A stretch of 64,000 bases of DNA from Betaproteobacteria bacterium Ga0077523 (GCA_001464695.1 LNDQ01000058.1:1-64000); one strand, 5' to 3'. Positions 48,645 through 59,091 are shown, counted from the first letter of the stretch. Numbers and translations: made by a program. Notes: generated by a model not told the origin, from the sequence alone.

Positions 48645-48670
48645 ACAAAAATGGTTAGCCGGAGCTAACC
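48645..48670 (-). terminator. Rho-independent terminator of tRNA-Thr
   Basis: Minus strand: GGTTAGC TCCG GCTAACC ATTTTTG. Confidence 0.88.
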
Positions 48671-48684
48671 ACGTTTCCCTGGGT

Positions 48685-48760
48685 TGGTGCCGCTGGCCGG
48701 ATTCGAACTGGCGACCTTCGCATTACGAATGCGCTGCTCTACCAACTGAGCTACAGCGGC
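48685..48760 (-). tRNA. tRNA-Thr(CGU)
   Basis: GCCGCTGTAGCTCAGTTGGTAGAGCAGCGCATTCGTAATGCGAAGGTCGCCAGTTCGAATCCGGCCAGCGGCACCA; anticodon CGT, encoded CCA. Confidence 0.97.
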
Positions 48761-48828
48761 GTAAGGGCGCGCATTATATCCACAAATCCACGGTTTCCTC
48801 GTGGTCGGCCGGGTAAAACCAAAAGCCT

Positions 48829-48942
48829 TCAACACGAAGGGCACGAAGGACGCGAAGGGTCACGAAGAAAAACAAGGCAGAGTCGCTTCCTGGATACCTT
48901 CGCGGACCTTCGTGTCCTTCGTGCCCTTCGTGGTTCACGCCT
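48829..48942. repeat. Intergenic ACGAAGG-rich inverted repeat element
   Basis: AACACGAAGGGCACGAAGGACGCGAAGGGTCACGAAG ... CCTTCGCGGACCTTCGTGTCCTTCGTGCCCTTCGTGGTT; arms are reverse complements. Confidence 0.85.
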
Positions 48943-48949
48943 TGCCGAA

Positions 48950-49738
48950 CTACCGGTGCTTGAACACCGGCTTGCGCTTCTCCACGAAGGCCGCCATCCC
49001 CTCCTTCTGATCCTCGGTGGCGAAGGCCGAGTGGAACAGGCGCCGCTCGAAGCGCACGCCTTCGGCGAGCGTGGTCTCGTAAGCGCGATTGACCGATTCC
49101 TTGGCCATCATCACGATCGGCAGGGACAGCTCGGCGATCCTGGCTGCGGTGGCCAACGCATCCTCGAGGAGCTGGTCCACCGGCACCACCCGGCTCACCA
49201 GTCCGACCCGTTCGGCCTCGGCGGCGTCCATCATGCGGGCCTGGCCGAGCAGCGTCATTTCCATCGCCTTCGATTTGCCGACGAACCGCGGCAGTCGCTG
49301 GGTGCCGCCGGCCCCCGGAATGATGCCGAGATTGATCTCCGGCTGTCCGAAGCGCGCGTTGTCGGCGGCGATGATGAAGTCGCACATCATCGCGAGCTCG
49401 CAGCCGCCGCCGAGGGCGAAACCCGCCACTGCCGCGATGACCGGCTTGCGGCAGCGCGTGACCCGTTCCCAGTTGGCGGTGATGAAGTCGGACTTGTAGA
49501 CGTCCATGTACGACTGTTCCTTCATCGCCTTGATGTCGGCGCCGGCGGCGAAGGCCTTCTCGTTGCCGGTGATGACCATGCAGCCGATGGCATCGTCCGT
49601 TTCGAATGCATCGAGTGCCTGGGTGAGCTCGTTCATGAGCTCAGGCGAGAGCGCGTTGAGGGCCTTGGGGCGATTCAGGCTGACGAGGCCGACGCGGCCG
49701 CGCGTCTCCACCAGGATGTTTTCGTAGCTCATGGCCAT
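48950..49738 (-). CDS. Enoyl-CoA hydratase
   Basis: [42 protein letters not shown]...[11 protein letters not shown]...[19 protein letters not shown]. Confidence 0.95.
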   Translation of the reverse strand: MAMSYENILVETRGRVGLVSLNRPKALNALSPELMNELTQALDAFETDDAIGCMVITGNEKAFAAGADIKAMKEQSYMDVYKSDFITANWERVTRCRKPVIAAVAGFALGGGCELAMMCDFIIAADNARFGQPEINLGIIPGAGGTQRLPRFVGKSKAMEMTLLGQARMMDAAEAERVGLVSRVVPVDQLLEDALATAARIAELSLPIVMMAKESVNRAYETTLAEGVRFERRLFHSAFATEDQKEGMAAFVEKRKPVFKHR

Positions 49739-49838
49739 GGGCTTCCTTGGAATGCGGGAGGGGATGGGATAATGCGGCGCCGTTCGTGCGAAAACCAAGC
49801 AGCCGGCCACCGCGCTGCGTCCGGAGGAAGAGACCTCG

Positions 49839-50630
49839 ATGACTGCCCAGACGATTCTATTTGAGATCGCCGACGACGTTGCCACCATCACCCTGAACCG
49901 GCCGGAGCGGCTCAACAGTTTCACCGAGCAGATGCATCGAGAATTGCGCTTGGCGCTCGACGCGGTCGAGAAGCCCGGCGCCGCGCGCGCGCTCATCATC
50001 ACCGGCTCCGGCCGGGGATTCTCCGCCGGACAGGACCTCGCCGAGGCGATCGACACGGGCGAGCCGCGCGACTTCGACGTCGGTACCACCCTCGAGCGCA
50101 ACTACAACGTGATGCTGGGTCGCCTGCGCGCCCTGCCCATGCCGGTCATCGCTGCGGTGAACGGCGTGGCCGCAGGCGCCGCCGCGAACGTGGCACTTGC
50201 CTGCGACATCGTCATCGCGGCACGGTCCGCCTCGTTCCTTCAGGCTTTCGCGAAGATCGGGCTGATCCCCGACGCCGGTGGAACCTACAGCCTGCCCCAT
50301 CGCGTCGGCATGGCACGCGCGATGGGCCTTGCGATGCTGGCCGAGCCGCTACCGGCCGAGAAGGCCGCCGAGTGGGGCCTCATCTGGAAGTGCGTGGACG
50401 ACGACAAGCTGATGGAAGAAGCCCGCGGTCTCGCCAAGCGCCTCGCTGCGGGGCCGACCAAGGCCTACACCCTGATCAAGCGTGCGCTCTACGCGGCTGC
50501 CGACAACGACTTCGACCGGCAACTGGCGGTGGAAGTGGAATTGCAGCGGCAGGCGGGGCAGTCGGAAGACTTCCGCGAGGGCGTGAAGGCTTTCCTCGAG
50601 AAGCGACCGGCGCGGTTCACGGGACGCTGA
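49839..50630 (+). CDS. Enoyl-CoA hydratase/isomerase, PaaG-like
   Basis: [40 protein letters not shown]...[14 protein letters not shown]...[50 protein letters not shown]. Confidence 0.92.
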   Translation: MTAQTILFEIADDVATITLNRPERLNSFTEQMHRELRLALDAVEKPGAARALIITGSGRGFSAGQDLAEAIDTGEPRDFDVGTTLERNYNVMLGRLRALPMPVIAAVNGVAAGAAANVALACDIVIAARSASFLQAFAKIGLIPDAGGTYSLPHRVGMARAMGLAMLAEPLPAEKAAEWGLIWKCVDDDKLMEEARGLAKRLAAGPTKAYTLIKRALYAAADNDFDRQLAVEVELQRQAGQSEDFREGVKAFLEKRPARFTGR

Positions 50631-50645
50631 ACACCCGAAAGCGCG

Positions 50646-50709
50646 CAACGCGGCGGAAAAGCTGGAATGATGGACTCAGGTCTGGATTCACGCCGTGTCC
50701 GCCGCGTTG
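50646..50709. terminator. Inverted repeat between convergent genes, possible bidirectional terminator
   Basis: CAACGCGGCGGA - 40 nt - TCCGCCGCGTTG, perfect 12-bp arms. Confidence 0.5.
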
Positions 50710-50719
50710 AGGGATGTCC

Positions 50720-51136
50720 TTACGCCCGCTTCACCCGGATGATCACATCCATCCCCGCCGCCACCTTGCCCGGGGGCAGTTCAGGCAGCCCGGCAATCGA
50801 GACCTTGGCAGCATCGATATCGGTGATCTCACCGGTCTCGATGTCGTAGAAGTGATGATGAGGGTCGGTGTTCGGATCGAAGAACACCTTGCTCGGATCG
50901 ACGATCACTTCGCGCACCAGGCCGCTTTCCACGAATAGCTTCAACGTGTTGTAGACCGTGGCCTTCGACGTTTCCGCGTGGCGCTCGTTGACGATGGCGA
51001 GCACCTGGTCAGCGGACAGGTGCGCCATCTTCGAGAACAGCGCATGGGCGATCTCGATGCGCTGGTGGGTGGGCGTGATCCCGTGCCCCCTCAGTACCTC
51101 GGCCAGGTTCGCCCGCGAATAGTCGGTATTCATCAT
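50720..51136 (-). CDS. Fur family transcriptional regulator (Irr/PerR-like)
   Basis: GITPTHQRIEIAHALFSKMAHLSADQVLAIVNERHAETSKATVYNTLKLFVESGLVREVIVDPSKVFFDPNTDPHHHFYDIETGEITDI. Confidence 0.94.
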   Translation of the reverse strand: MMNTDYSRANLAEVLRGHGITPTHQRIEIAHALFSKMAHLSADQVLAIVNERHAETSKATVYNTLKLFVESGLVREVIVDPSKVFFDPNTDPHHHFYDIETGEITDIDAAKVSIAGLPELPPGKVAAGMDVIIRVKRA

Positions 51137-51467
51137 GGACTTGAGTTTAAGATAAGAATTGGACTCTGTCTAACTCCCGGCGCCTGCACCGTAGCCTGAC
51201 TCTGTGCCGGGCGACCGCACGGCGGCCACGATGGACGATGCAAGACCGGTTCCCGGACCCCGGATTGCTGCCGCGCCGCGTCCGTCCGGCTGCCGAATTT
51301 CTGCATCTCCGGGCCGCCGAATTGCCCGATCTTCCGATCCGACGGCCTGTCGACCCGGGCGGCTGACCGGCCCGGATACCGTTCGTTCCGGGGAATCGAC
51401 CGCTCGTACCGAGGCCACCCGTTCGTCGGCTTGAAATGGCCGTCGCCGTACTTGTTCAATCCGCAAC

Positions 51468-51481
51468 GGCGTGAATCTTGC
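51468..51481 (+). promoter_or_regulatory. Candidate sigma-54 (-24/-12) promoter upstream of pilE
   Basis: cGGCGTGAATCTTGCc: GG-N10-GC spacing, partial match to TGGCACG-N4-TTGCW. Confidence 0.4.
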
Positions 51482-51614
51482 CTTGGATTAACAAGGGGTT
51501 GGGTTTGCAGGTTCACCGGTCGTTCCGCCGATTCAACCACCCATCGGGTCAATTTGCCGGATCGCCGACGGGCTCCATACGATGCCATCAACCTTGAAAC
51601 GGGGAGCGGTAGCC

Positions 51615-52061
51615 ATGAAACGAAACCAGACGGGCGTCACCTTGATCGAGCTGCTGATCGTCGCAGCGCTGATCGGCATCCTCGGCGCCATCGCCGTGCC
51701 CGCCTACCGCGACTACGTGATTCGCGGCAAATTGTCCGATGCCCATTCGATCCTGTCCGGTACCCGGGTGCGGATGGAACAGTACTATCAGGACAACAAG
51801 GCCTACCCGCCCTGGTGCGGCAGCGCCGCGACCGCCACCTTCACGGCACCGGCCGCAACCCAGTATTTCACGTTCACATGTGTCGCCGGCGGCACGCCCG
51901 GACAGAACTACACCATGCGAGCCGACGGCATCGCTGGCGGCGGCACGGGCGGCTTCACCTACACGATCACCGAAGCCAACGTCCGCGCCACCACGGCCGT
52001 GCCCACCGGCTGGACCACCAGCACCACGTGCTGGGTGGTCAAGAAGAACGGCAGCTGCTGA
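51615..52061 (+). CDS. pilE: Type IV pilin PilE-like
   Basis: MKRNQTGVTLIELLIVAALIGILGAIAVPAYRDYVIRGKLSDAHSILSGTRVRMEQYYQDNKAYP. Confidence 0.93.
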   Translation: MKRNQTGVTLIELLIVAALIGILGAIAVPAYRDYVIRGKLSDAHSILSGTRVRMEQYYQDNKAYPPWCGSAATATFTAPAATQYFTFTCVAGGTPGQNYTMRADGIAGGGTGGFTYTITEANVRATTAVPTGWTTSTTCWVVKKNGSC

Positions 52062-52063
52062 TC

Positions 52064-52609
52064 ATGCGCGCCCGCCAGCAAGGCGTGACTCTGATCGAGA
52101 TCACCATCGGGCTGATCCTGGTGGCGGTGCTCGCTGCTCTCGCGGTGCCGTCGTTCCGTGACTGGATCCAGAACGCGCAGGTGCGCACGGCGACCGAATC
52201 GATCCAGGAAGGCCTGCAGCTCGCCCGCGCAGAAGCCGTGCGCACGAATGGTCCGGTGGCGTTCACGCTGACCAACACCGCCGGCGCCGGCTGGACCGTC
52301 CGGACCCTGAACGTGAACGATCTCACTGCGGTCGCCACCACGCAGGACCGGTCGGCCGCCGAAACCAGCAGCGCACGGGTCACGGCGTCGGCCACCGTGG
52401 TGTGCTTCAACGGTACCGGCCAGCAGATCCCTGCCGCCGAAGGTCTCTGCCCGGCGCGTACCCAGGTCACCTTCAACGTCGACAACCCGACCGCGGGCAC
52501 CTGCGCACCGTCGGGCACCGTCCGTTGCCTGCGCGTGGTCGTGCGCACCGGCGGCCAGGTGCGCATGTGCGACCCGGCACTGCCCACATCCGATTCGCAG
52601 TCCTGCTAG
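52064..52609 (+). CDS. fimT: Minor pilin FimT/GspH family
   Basis: MRARQQGVTLIEITIGLILVAVLAALAVPSFRDWIQNAQVRTATESIQEGLQLARAEAVRTNGPVAFTL. Confidence 0.9.
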   Translation: MRARQQGVTLIEITIGLILVAVLAALAVPSFRDWIQNAQVRTATESIQEGLQLARAEAVRTNGPVAFTLTNTAGAGWTVRTLNVNDLTAVATTQDRSAAETSSARVTASATVVCFNGTGQQIPAAEGLCPARTQVTFNVDNPTAGTCAPSGTVRCLRVVVRTGGQVRMCDPALPTSDSQSC

Positions 52610-52629
52610 ACGACGAGGAGCGACCCACC

Positions 52630-53118
52630 ATGAAACCGATGCCACGCCACCGTCGCGACCAATCCGGCGCCATGCTGCTCGAAGCGCTGATCGCCATCCT
52701 GATCTTCTCGCTCGGCATTCTCGCCATCATCGGCCTGCAGGCGCAATCGATCCGCAACAGCGCCGAGGCCAAGTACCGCTCCGATGCAGCGTACCTCGCG
52801 AATCAGTTGATCGGGCGCATGTGGGCGGACCGCGCGAACCTCGCGAACTACGCCCATCGCCCCGGCGGCACGACCGTGTGCAGCCCGACCGGAACCGCGG
52901 CGGGTACCACGACCAACGTGGGACGCTGGGTCGCGAGCTTCACCACCACCGGCACCGGCGCCAGCAACCAGATCCTCCTGCCCGGAGCCACTGCGAACAA
53001 CCAGCAGGTGATCATCGGCAACGTCGTGAACAACGCGCGCACCGTCTTCATCCGCATCTGCTGGAACTCGCCCACCGGGCAGCACAACTACGACGTGCGC
53101 ACGGTCATCAACGTATAG
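52630..53118 (+). CDS. pilV: Type IV pilus modification protein PilV
   Basis: QSGAMLLEALIAILIFSLGILAIIGLQAQSIRNSAEAKYRSDAAYLANQLIGRMWADR. Confidence 0.92.
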   Translation: MKPMPRHRRDQSGAMLLEALIAILIFSLGILAIIGLQAQSIRNSAEAKYRSDAAYLANQLIGRMWADRANLANYAHRPGGTTVCSPTGTAAGTTTNVGRWVASFTTTGTGASNQILLPGATANNQQVIIGNVVNNARTVFIRICWNSPTGQHNYDVRTVINV

Positions 53119-53134
53119 AGCGGCGGACCCAGCG

Positions 53135-54310
53135 ATGAAACTCCCATCCCACGCGATGTTCGCCGCCCAGCGGGGCTTCAGCCTGGTCGAGATTCTGGTG
53201 GCCATGGTCATCGGCCTGATCGGCATGCTGGTCATCTTCCAGTCCTTCGATACGTTCGAGGCGCAGAAGCGCACCACCACCAGCGCCACGGACGCCCAGG
53301 AGTCCGGCCTGATGGCCTTGAGCTCGATCGAGCGCGACGTGCGGCTCGCGGGCTACGGACTGTTCTACGCCAATCAGCTCGCCTGCAACCGCATGAACGT
53401 ATGGACCGGCGCTGCCGCGACCCAGGTACCGATCATGCCGGTGATGATCACCGACGGCGGTTCGGCCTCCGACACCATCGTCACGAGCTACAGCACGTCC
53501 GCCTTCGGTAGCCTGCCCTCGCAGTTGCTGCTCGACACCAGCAGTTCGGCAGCGGTGCTGCAGGTCAACAACGCCGCACGCACGGCCAGCTTCGCCGTCG
53601 GCAACATGCTGCTGGTCGCGAATCCGCTCCTGGGGCAGAGCTGCACCCGCCTGCAAGTGAGCGCCACGGCCCTGACGCCGGACGGCGCAGCCCTGTCCAT
53701 CACGACCGCGCCGGGCAGCGCGACACCCGCCAACCCGCCGGCAGCGACCAATCTGTTCGCGACTGCACCCAATCCGGTCGCGCGTTACGGCAACTCACCG
53801 GCCGAGCCGTCCGTGGTCATCAACATGGGAACCTTCACGCGCAACCAGTACTCGGTGGTGACCATCAACGCCACCACCCGCGAAGGCGAACTGCAGCAGC
53901 TCGACCTCACCACCTCCGGCGCGACGGCGGTCAGTCTCGCGTCGGGGGTGGTCAACCTGCAGGCGCAACTGGGTGTGTCCACCACACCGCAGACCCAGGA
54001 GATCAACACCTGGGTCAACCCGACCGGCACGTGGGCGCCGGCGACGATCACCACCAACGACATCGGTCGGGTGAAGGCGATCCGGGTCGCCGTGGTCACG
54101 CGCAGCTCGCAGATCGAGCGCACCAACGTCTCCGCGACCTGCACGACCCCGGTGGGTACCGCCAACAACGGCCCCTGCGCCTGGAACGATACCGGCACCA
54201 CGGCCGCACCGCAGATCGACCTTTCCGGCGACACGAACTGGCAGCGCTACCGCTACCGCGTCTACGAAACCATCATTCCGCTGCGCAACGTGATGTGGCA
54301 GACCTTCTGA
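53135..54310 (+). CDS. pilW: Type IV pilus assembly protein PilW
   Basis: QRGFSLVEILVAMVIGLIGMLVIFQSFDTFEAQKRTTTSATDAQESGLMALSSIERDVRLAGYG. Confidence 0.92.
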   Translation: MKLPSHAMFAAQRGFSLVEILVAMVIGLIGMLVIFQSFDTFEAQKRTTTSATDAQESGLMALSSIERDVRLAGYGLFYANQLACNRMNVWTGAAATQVPIMPVMITDGGSASDTIVTSYSTSAFGSLPSQLLLDTSSSAAVLQVNNAARTASFAVGNMLLVANPLLGQSCTRLQVSATALTPDGAALSITTAPGSATPANPPAATNLFATAPNPVARYGNSPAEPSVVINMGTFTRNQYSVVTINATTREGELQQLDLTTSGATAVSLASGVVNLQAQLGVSTTPQTQEINTWVNPTGTWAPATITTNDIGRVKAIRVAVVTRSSQIERTNVSATCTTPVGTANNGPCAWNDTGTTAAPQIDLSGDTNWQRYRYRVYETIIPLRNVMWQTF

Positions 54311-54323
54311 GGACGGCGCGATC

Positions 54324-54914
54324 ATGACCCATCATTCGATCCGAATTTCCGCCCGGCCACCGCGCGAACGCGGTGTGGTGCTGGTGATCTCGCTGATCAT
54401 CCTCGTGGCCCTGTCGCTCGCCGGCCTGGCGCTGGTGCGCTCCACCGACACCGGCAACGTCATCTCGGGCAACATGGCCTTCCGCGCCGCGGCGGTGCAG
54501 GCCGTCGACACCGGCGTCGAGGATGCTTTCAACACCGTTGTCGGCGCCACCGGCTACGCCCTGTCGCCTGAAACCGCAGTCGCCAACAGGTACTTCCCGC
54601 AGATCGCGGACACCACCGGCCCCGACGGAGTACCCGACGGGCTGCCGGACGTGACCTGGTCGAGCGTGACCGGCACCACCGTGGGCGAAGGCAACGTGGT
54701 GCGCTGGGTGGCCGAGCGCATGTGCAACGGCGCCACCACCTCGACCGAACTGATCGTCGCCAACTGCTCGACCTCACCGGGCAAGCCGAACAGCAGCCAG
54801 AAGCCAGGTCTGCAACCCACCAACACCAACTATGCGGTGGCCTATCGCGTGACCGTACGCGTCGAAGGCCCCCGCAACACCGTGGCGATGGCCCAGGCCG
54901 TCGTCGCGCGCTAG
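54324..54914 (+). CDS. pilX: Type IV pilus assembly protein PilX
   Basis: PPRERGVVLVISLIILVALSLAGLALVRSTDTGNVISGNMAFRAAAVQAVDTGVEDAF. Confidence 0.9.
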   Translation: MTHHSIRISARPPRERGVVLVISLIILVALSLAGLALVRSTDTGNVISGNMAFRAAAVQAVDTGVEDAFNTVVGATGYALSPETAVANRYFPQIADTTGPDGVPDGLPDVTWSSVTGTTVGEGNVVRWVAERMCNGATTSTELIVANCSTSPGKPNSSQKPGLQPTNTNYAVAYRVTVRVEGPRNTVAMAQAVVAR

Positions 54915-54955
54915 AGCTTGCCGTAATGACACGCCCGCTTGAAGGAGTATCCGCA

Positions 54956-57900
54956 ATGAACACCCTTCGCTTCAACGTGAAACGCATCGCCGCCTCGGCG
55001 CTGGCTTGCCTGCTGGTCTGGGCCGACCTGGGTGGAGTCGCCCAGGCCGTATCCACGGACATCGCCAATATTCCGATGGCGACCAAGAGCCGCGCCAAGC
55101 CGAACCTCATCATGGCGGTGGACGACTCCGGCTCCATGGACGGGGAGTTCTCGCCGGTGCGCGGCTTCTCCACGAACGACGGCGCTGCCTGGTGGAACAC
55201 GTGGATCAACAGCTTCGTGGGCTGCGGTGCGGCCTTCGAAGTGAACGGGTACGGCACCGGGGCGAATCAGTGTAACGACCCGCCCGTGGTCTCCAGCGTC
55301 CCGCAGATTTCGGTGAACGACTGGAACTTCAATATCGGCGGCAACGCCGGCTCGTTCACGTCCGGCGGCACTACACGACACTGGAAGAAGTACACGTACC
55401 TCTTTCCCAACGGCCAGTGCGGCAAGGACTGCGACACCCGCTCGTACAACGACGCACGCCACGACCACTTCGCCATTCCGCCCACGCGCGAAATGGCCTG
55501 GTTCCGTAGTCCGCTCTTCAACGCCCAGTACTACAACCCGGCCGTGAACTACGACCCGTGGCGGCCGTACAACAACGGCTCCACGACGACCACGCCGCCG
55601 GCCTACGACAACGGCGGTACCGGCCGCAACTGGAACGCGGTGCGCAGCCATCCGATCCATTCCGGCACCACGATGAACCTGACGTCCAACATCAACAGCA
55701 ACACCGCCGATTGGACGTTCCGGATGTACCCCGGCATGTTGCTGCCGGCCGGATCGAGCTACCGCCGCTGCTCCTCGGAGGACAACGGCTCCTGTGGATC
55801 GTGGACAGCCGCGCCCGGCGACCGGTGCATCTTCAAGACCTTGACCCCGGCCGTGAACTGCATCTTCGGTGCCGCCTACGGCGTGACGACCAATCTGGAC
55901 ATCGGCACCGACGATCACCTCGACGTGCAGATCTCCTACTGGGCACCGACGGTATGGGTCGCCTCCACGGCAACCGGCTCACTGGCCGCCGACGAAGCGT
56001 GGGGACCGATCGTGCCGCCCGCGACCACACCGACCCGCTTGAAGCGGATCGAGATCCGGTCCACGGTGACCAGCTACACGAAATACTCGGCGCGTACTGA
56101 CTGCGCCGGTACCACGTGCACCTACAACGAAGAGATGCAGAACTTCGCCAACTGGTTCGCGTACTACCGCAAGCGCCACCTCTACCTCAATGCCGCGACC
56201 GGTCTCGCCTTCGACCAGGTAACCGGCATTCGCGTCGGCCAGTTCCGGTTCAACGACCGGAAGGATGTGTCGATGTTCGACTTCGACAGCACCACCGACT
56301 CGAACAATGCCAAGCGCCTGCTGTACGACCTCTACTACATCAAGGGTGACGGCGGCACGCCGACGCGTCCGGCACTGGAACACGCCGGCAAGCAGTTCCA
56401 GCGCAATGGCTCCGGCGCGCCCATCAATGCCGCGTGCCAGTACAACGGGGCGTTCGTCATCACCGATGGCTTCGCCAACGACGAGAAGGCGTCCGACACC
56501 TACGGCAACGTCGACGGCAGCTCGGCCAGCCGCTTCAACATTCCCTACGACCCGGCCAATCCGAGCCTGCGCCTCGCCAGCGAGGAACCGCTCGGCATCG
56601 GCACCCTGCCGGCACCGCCGACCGACACCCCTGCGGTCACGGTGACGCCCGCGGCACCGTACCCCGACAAGTGGGACAACACACTTGCCGACATCGCGAT
56701 GTACTACTACTCGACCAACCTGCGCCCCACGCTCGCGAAACGCCAGGTACCGCTCGACCTCAACGACATCGCCCCCGACGCCGACCGTCAGGACTATCTG
56801 CACATGTCCACGTATGCCCTCGGCCTGGGCGTGCAGGGCCTGATCTTCAACCGCAGCGACACGACGGCACTGGTCAACAGCAACACCGATCCCTACAAGT
56901 ACCCGCCGGACTGGAACGTCAACGGTGACCCCACGTCCCAGGTCCGTAGCCCGACCGCCGTGGACGAACTGTGGCACGCCACCATCAACGGCCGCGGCGC
57001 CATGCTCTCGGCCAGTTCGCCGGAACAGGCCCGCAGCGGCGTGGTGGATGTCGTGAACAGCGTCGGCGCCAAGGGCGGTGCCGGTGCCGCGGTGGCCGTG
57101 GCCAACCCGAACCTGTCCTCCGCCGACAACTTCGCCTACGCCTCGTCCTACAACTCGGGAGCGTGGTCGGGCGACATCAACAAGTTCACGATCGACCTCG
57201 TGACCGGCTTCCAGAGCACCACGCCGGTGTGGAATCCGTCGCCGCAGAAACAGCTCGCCAACCGCGAGACCAGTCCCACGGACACGCGCAAGCGGGTGAT
57301 CTTCACCTTCGACGGAACCGTGGGCCAGCCGTTCCAGTGGGCCAACCTCACCACCGCCCAGAAGACGGCGCTCAACAACGACACCGACATCCTGGGCTTC
57401 CTGCGCGGCAATCGCCAGAAGGAGGTGGAGAAGTTCCGCTCGCGCGGTCCGCGTCCCGACCAGGCGACCAACCCGCCGTCGTTCCCGAACGGCGTCACGC
57501 CGGCCAACATCTCGGTGCTGGGCAGCATCATCAACGGCGAGCCGGTGGTGATCGGCACGCCGCAGCTGCGCTACTTCGATGCGGGCTACTTTGACTATCG
57601 CACCACCAACGCCAGCCGGCCGACCGTCGTGCTGCAGGGTGCCAACGACGGCATGCTGCACGCCTTCGATGCCAGCTCCGGTGCCGAGAACTGGGCGTAC
57701 GTTCCCAGCTTCGTGTACGGCAACCTGAAGAACCTGTCGGACCGCAACACCTTCACCCATCGCTACGGCGTGGATGGCACCCCCAACTTCAACGATGTCG
57801 ACATGGCGTACACGGATCCGGTCCCGTCGGGCGCGTATACGCCGAGCTGGAAGACGCTCCTCGTGGGCAGCCTGCGCAAGGGTGGCTTCGGCTACTTCGC

Positions 57901-59035
57901 GCTCGACGTGAGCCTCGCTGGTACCGGCACGGAAGCCAGCCAGGCGGGCCGCGTGCTCTGGGAGTTCCCGAATGCAGCCACGCCTTCGGCGGATCGCCTG
58001 AACGTCGGCTTCACTTACGGCCGCCCGGTGATCGTCAAGACCCGCGCCGCCGGCTGGGTGGTGGTCGTGTCCTCCGGTTACAACAACGGCACCGACGCCG
58101 GTTCCAGTGGCGGTGACGGTCAGGGCCGCATCTGGATCCTGAACGCCCGCACCGGCACCATCATCCGGTCGATCAGCACGGGCGTGGGCACCACCGGCGA
58201 CCCGAGCGGTCTCGCACACCTGTCGGCCTTCGTCGAGCGCCCTGACGTCGACGCACTGGTGGAAGCCGTCTACGGCGGCGACCTCAAGGGCAACCTGTGG
58301 CGCTTCGACCTCTCCGGCACCACCACGGCCTCGTGGTCGGTCACGCGCCTCACCACGCTGGTGGACACGGCGGGCAACATCCAGCCCATCACGAGTGAAC
58401 CGGAACTGGGCATCGTGAGCCGCAAGCGCATGATCTACGTCGGTACCGGCCAGTACCTGGGCGATTCCGACGTGCCTGGCGCCACCAGCCCCAACGTCTA
58501 CGCGACGCGCAGGATGGCCTTCTACGGCATCAAGGACGACCTGTCGGTACCGACCTTCCCCAACCCTGTCATCAGTGCGCTGCGCTCGAATCTCGTCGCG
58601 CAGACGGTCGCCAAGAACGCGTCGACCGGCCAGGCGACCGTGACCTCGAACACGGTCGACCTCGGCACCAAGGCCGGCTGGGTCGTGGACTTCGTCGACA
58701 ACGGCGAGCGTTCCGTGACGAATCCGGTGTTGTCGGGCGGCGTGCTCGGCTTCACCACGATCATCCCGGACCAGTCGGACCTCTGCGTGCCGGGCGGTTC
58801 GTCGTGGCTCTGGTTCCTCGACTACGCCACCGGCGGCAAGGTCATCAATTCGACCCTGCCCTCGGGCAGCAGGCTCGGTACCGGCCTCGCCTCGCGACTG
58901 GTGCTGGTGCGCCTGCCCAGCGGCAAGATCGTGGCCCTGATCCGGCGCGATCAGAAGGTGGACAAGGAGGACTTCCCCTCGAATCCGGATGCCGCGAGCA
59001 GCCGCCGGATGTCCTGGCGCGAACTGGTGCAGTAA
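54956..59035 (+). CDS. pilY1: Type IV pilus tip-associated protein PilY1
   Basis: GAAGGAG RBS; signal peptide; KPNLIMAVDDSGSMDGEF (vWA/MIDAS DxSxS); C-terminal beta-propeller region QGANDGMLHAFDASSGAENWAYVPSFVYGNLKNLSD. Confidence 0.94.
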   Translation: MNTLRFNVKRIAASALACLLVWADLGGVAQAVSTDIANIPMATKSRAKPNLIMAVDDSGSMDGEFSPVRGFSTNDGAAWWNTWINSFVGCGAAFEVNGYGTGANQCNDPPVVSSVPQISVNDWNFNIGGNAGSFTSGGTTRHWKKYTYLFPNGQCGKDCDTRSYNDARHDHFAIPPTREMAWFRSPLFNAQYYNPAVNYDPWRPYNNGSTTTTPPAYDNGGTGRNWNAVRSHPIHSGTTMNLTSNINSNTADWTFRMYPGMLLPAGSSYRRCSSEDNGSCGSWTAAPGDRCIFKTLTPAVNCIFGAAYGVTTNLDIGTDDHLDVQISYWAPTVWVASTATGSLAADEAWGPIVPPATTPTRLKRIEIRSTVTSYTKYSARTDCAGTTCTYNEEMQNFANWFAYYRKRHLYLNAATGLAFDQVTGIRVGQFRFNDRKDVSMFDFDSTTDSNNAKRLLYDLYYIKGDGGTPTRPALEHAGKQFQRNGSGAPINAACQYNGAFVITDGFANDEKASDTYGNVDGSSASRFNIPYDPANPSLRLASEEPLGIGTLPAPPTDTPAVTVTPAAPYPDKWDNTLADIAMYYYSTNLRPTLAKRQVPLDLNDIAPDADRQDYLHMSTYALGLGVQGLIFNRSDTTALVNSNTDPYKYPPDWNVNGDPTSQVRSPTAVDELWHATINGRGAMLSASSPEQARSGVVDVVNSVGAKGGAGAAVAVANPNLSSADNFAYASSYNSGAWSGDINKFTIDLVTGFQSTTPVWNPSPQKQLANRETSPTDTRKRVIFTFDGTVGQPFQWANLTTAQKTALNNDTDILGFLRGNRQKEVEKFRSRGPRPDQATNPPSFPNGVTPANISVLGSIINGEPVVIGTPQLRYFDAGYFDYRTTNASRPTVVLQGANDGMLHAFDASSGAENWAYVPSFVYGNLKNLSDRNTFTHRYGVDGTPNFNDVDMAYTDPVPSGAYTPSWKTLLVGSLRKGGFGYFALDVSLAGTGTEASQAGRVLWEFPNAATPSADRLNVGFTYGRPVIVKTRAAGWVVVVSSGYNNGTDAGSSGGDGQGRIWILNARTGTIIRSISTGVGTTGDPSGLAHLSAFVERPDVDALVEAVYGGDLKGNLWRFDLSGTTTASWSVTRLTTLVDTAGNIQPITSEPELGIVSRKRMIYVGTGQYLGDSDVPGATSPNVYATRRMAFYGIKDDLSVPTFPNPVISALRSNLVAQTVAKNASTGQATVTSNTVDLGTKAGWVVDFVDNGERSVTNPVLSGGVLGFTTIIPDQSDLCVPGGSSWLWFLDYATGGKVINSTLPSGSRLGTGLASRLVLVRLPSGKIVALIRRDQKVDKEDFPSNPDAASSRRMSWRELVQ

Positions 59036-59059
59036 CCGACTGTTCGCTCACCCACTGCG

Positions 59060-59091
59060 AGCCCCGGGTTACCGCCCGGGGCTTTTTCTTT
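59060..59091 (+). terminator. Rho-independent terminator after pilY1
   Basis: AGCCCCGGG TTACCG CCCGGGGCT TTTTCTTT. Confidence 0.9.

Noticed and set aside
48774-49385. 203-aa minus-strand ORF containing NHEGHEGHEG
   Set aside because: Translation of the intergenic ACGAAGG repeat merged with an out-of-frame shadow of the enoyl-CoA hydratase gene.
51137-51180. Fur/Irr box in front of the Fur-family gene
   Set aside because: AT-rich stretch TTAAGATAAGAATTGGACTCTGTCTAA has only weak dyad symmetry; not convincing by eye.
55979-58219. 746-aa minus-strand ORF opposite pilY1
   Set aside because: Antisense shadow of a clear PilY1 gene; V/G/R/H-rich composition.
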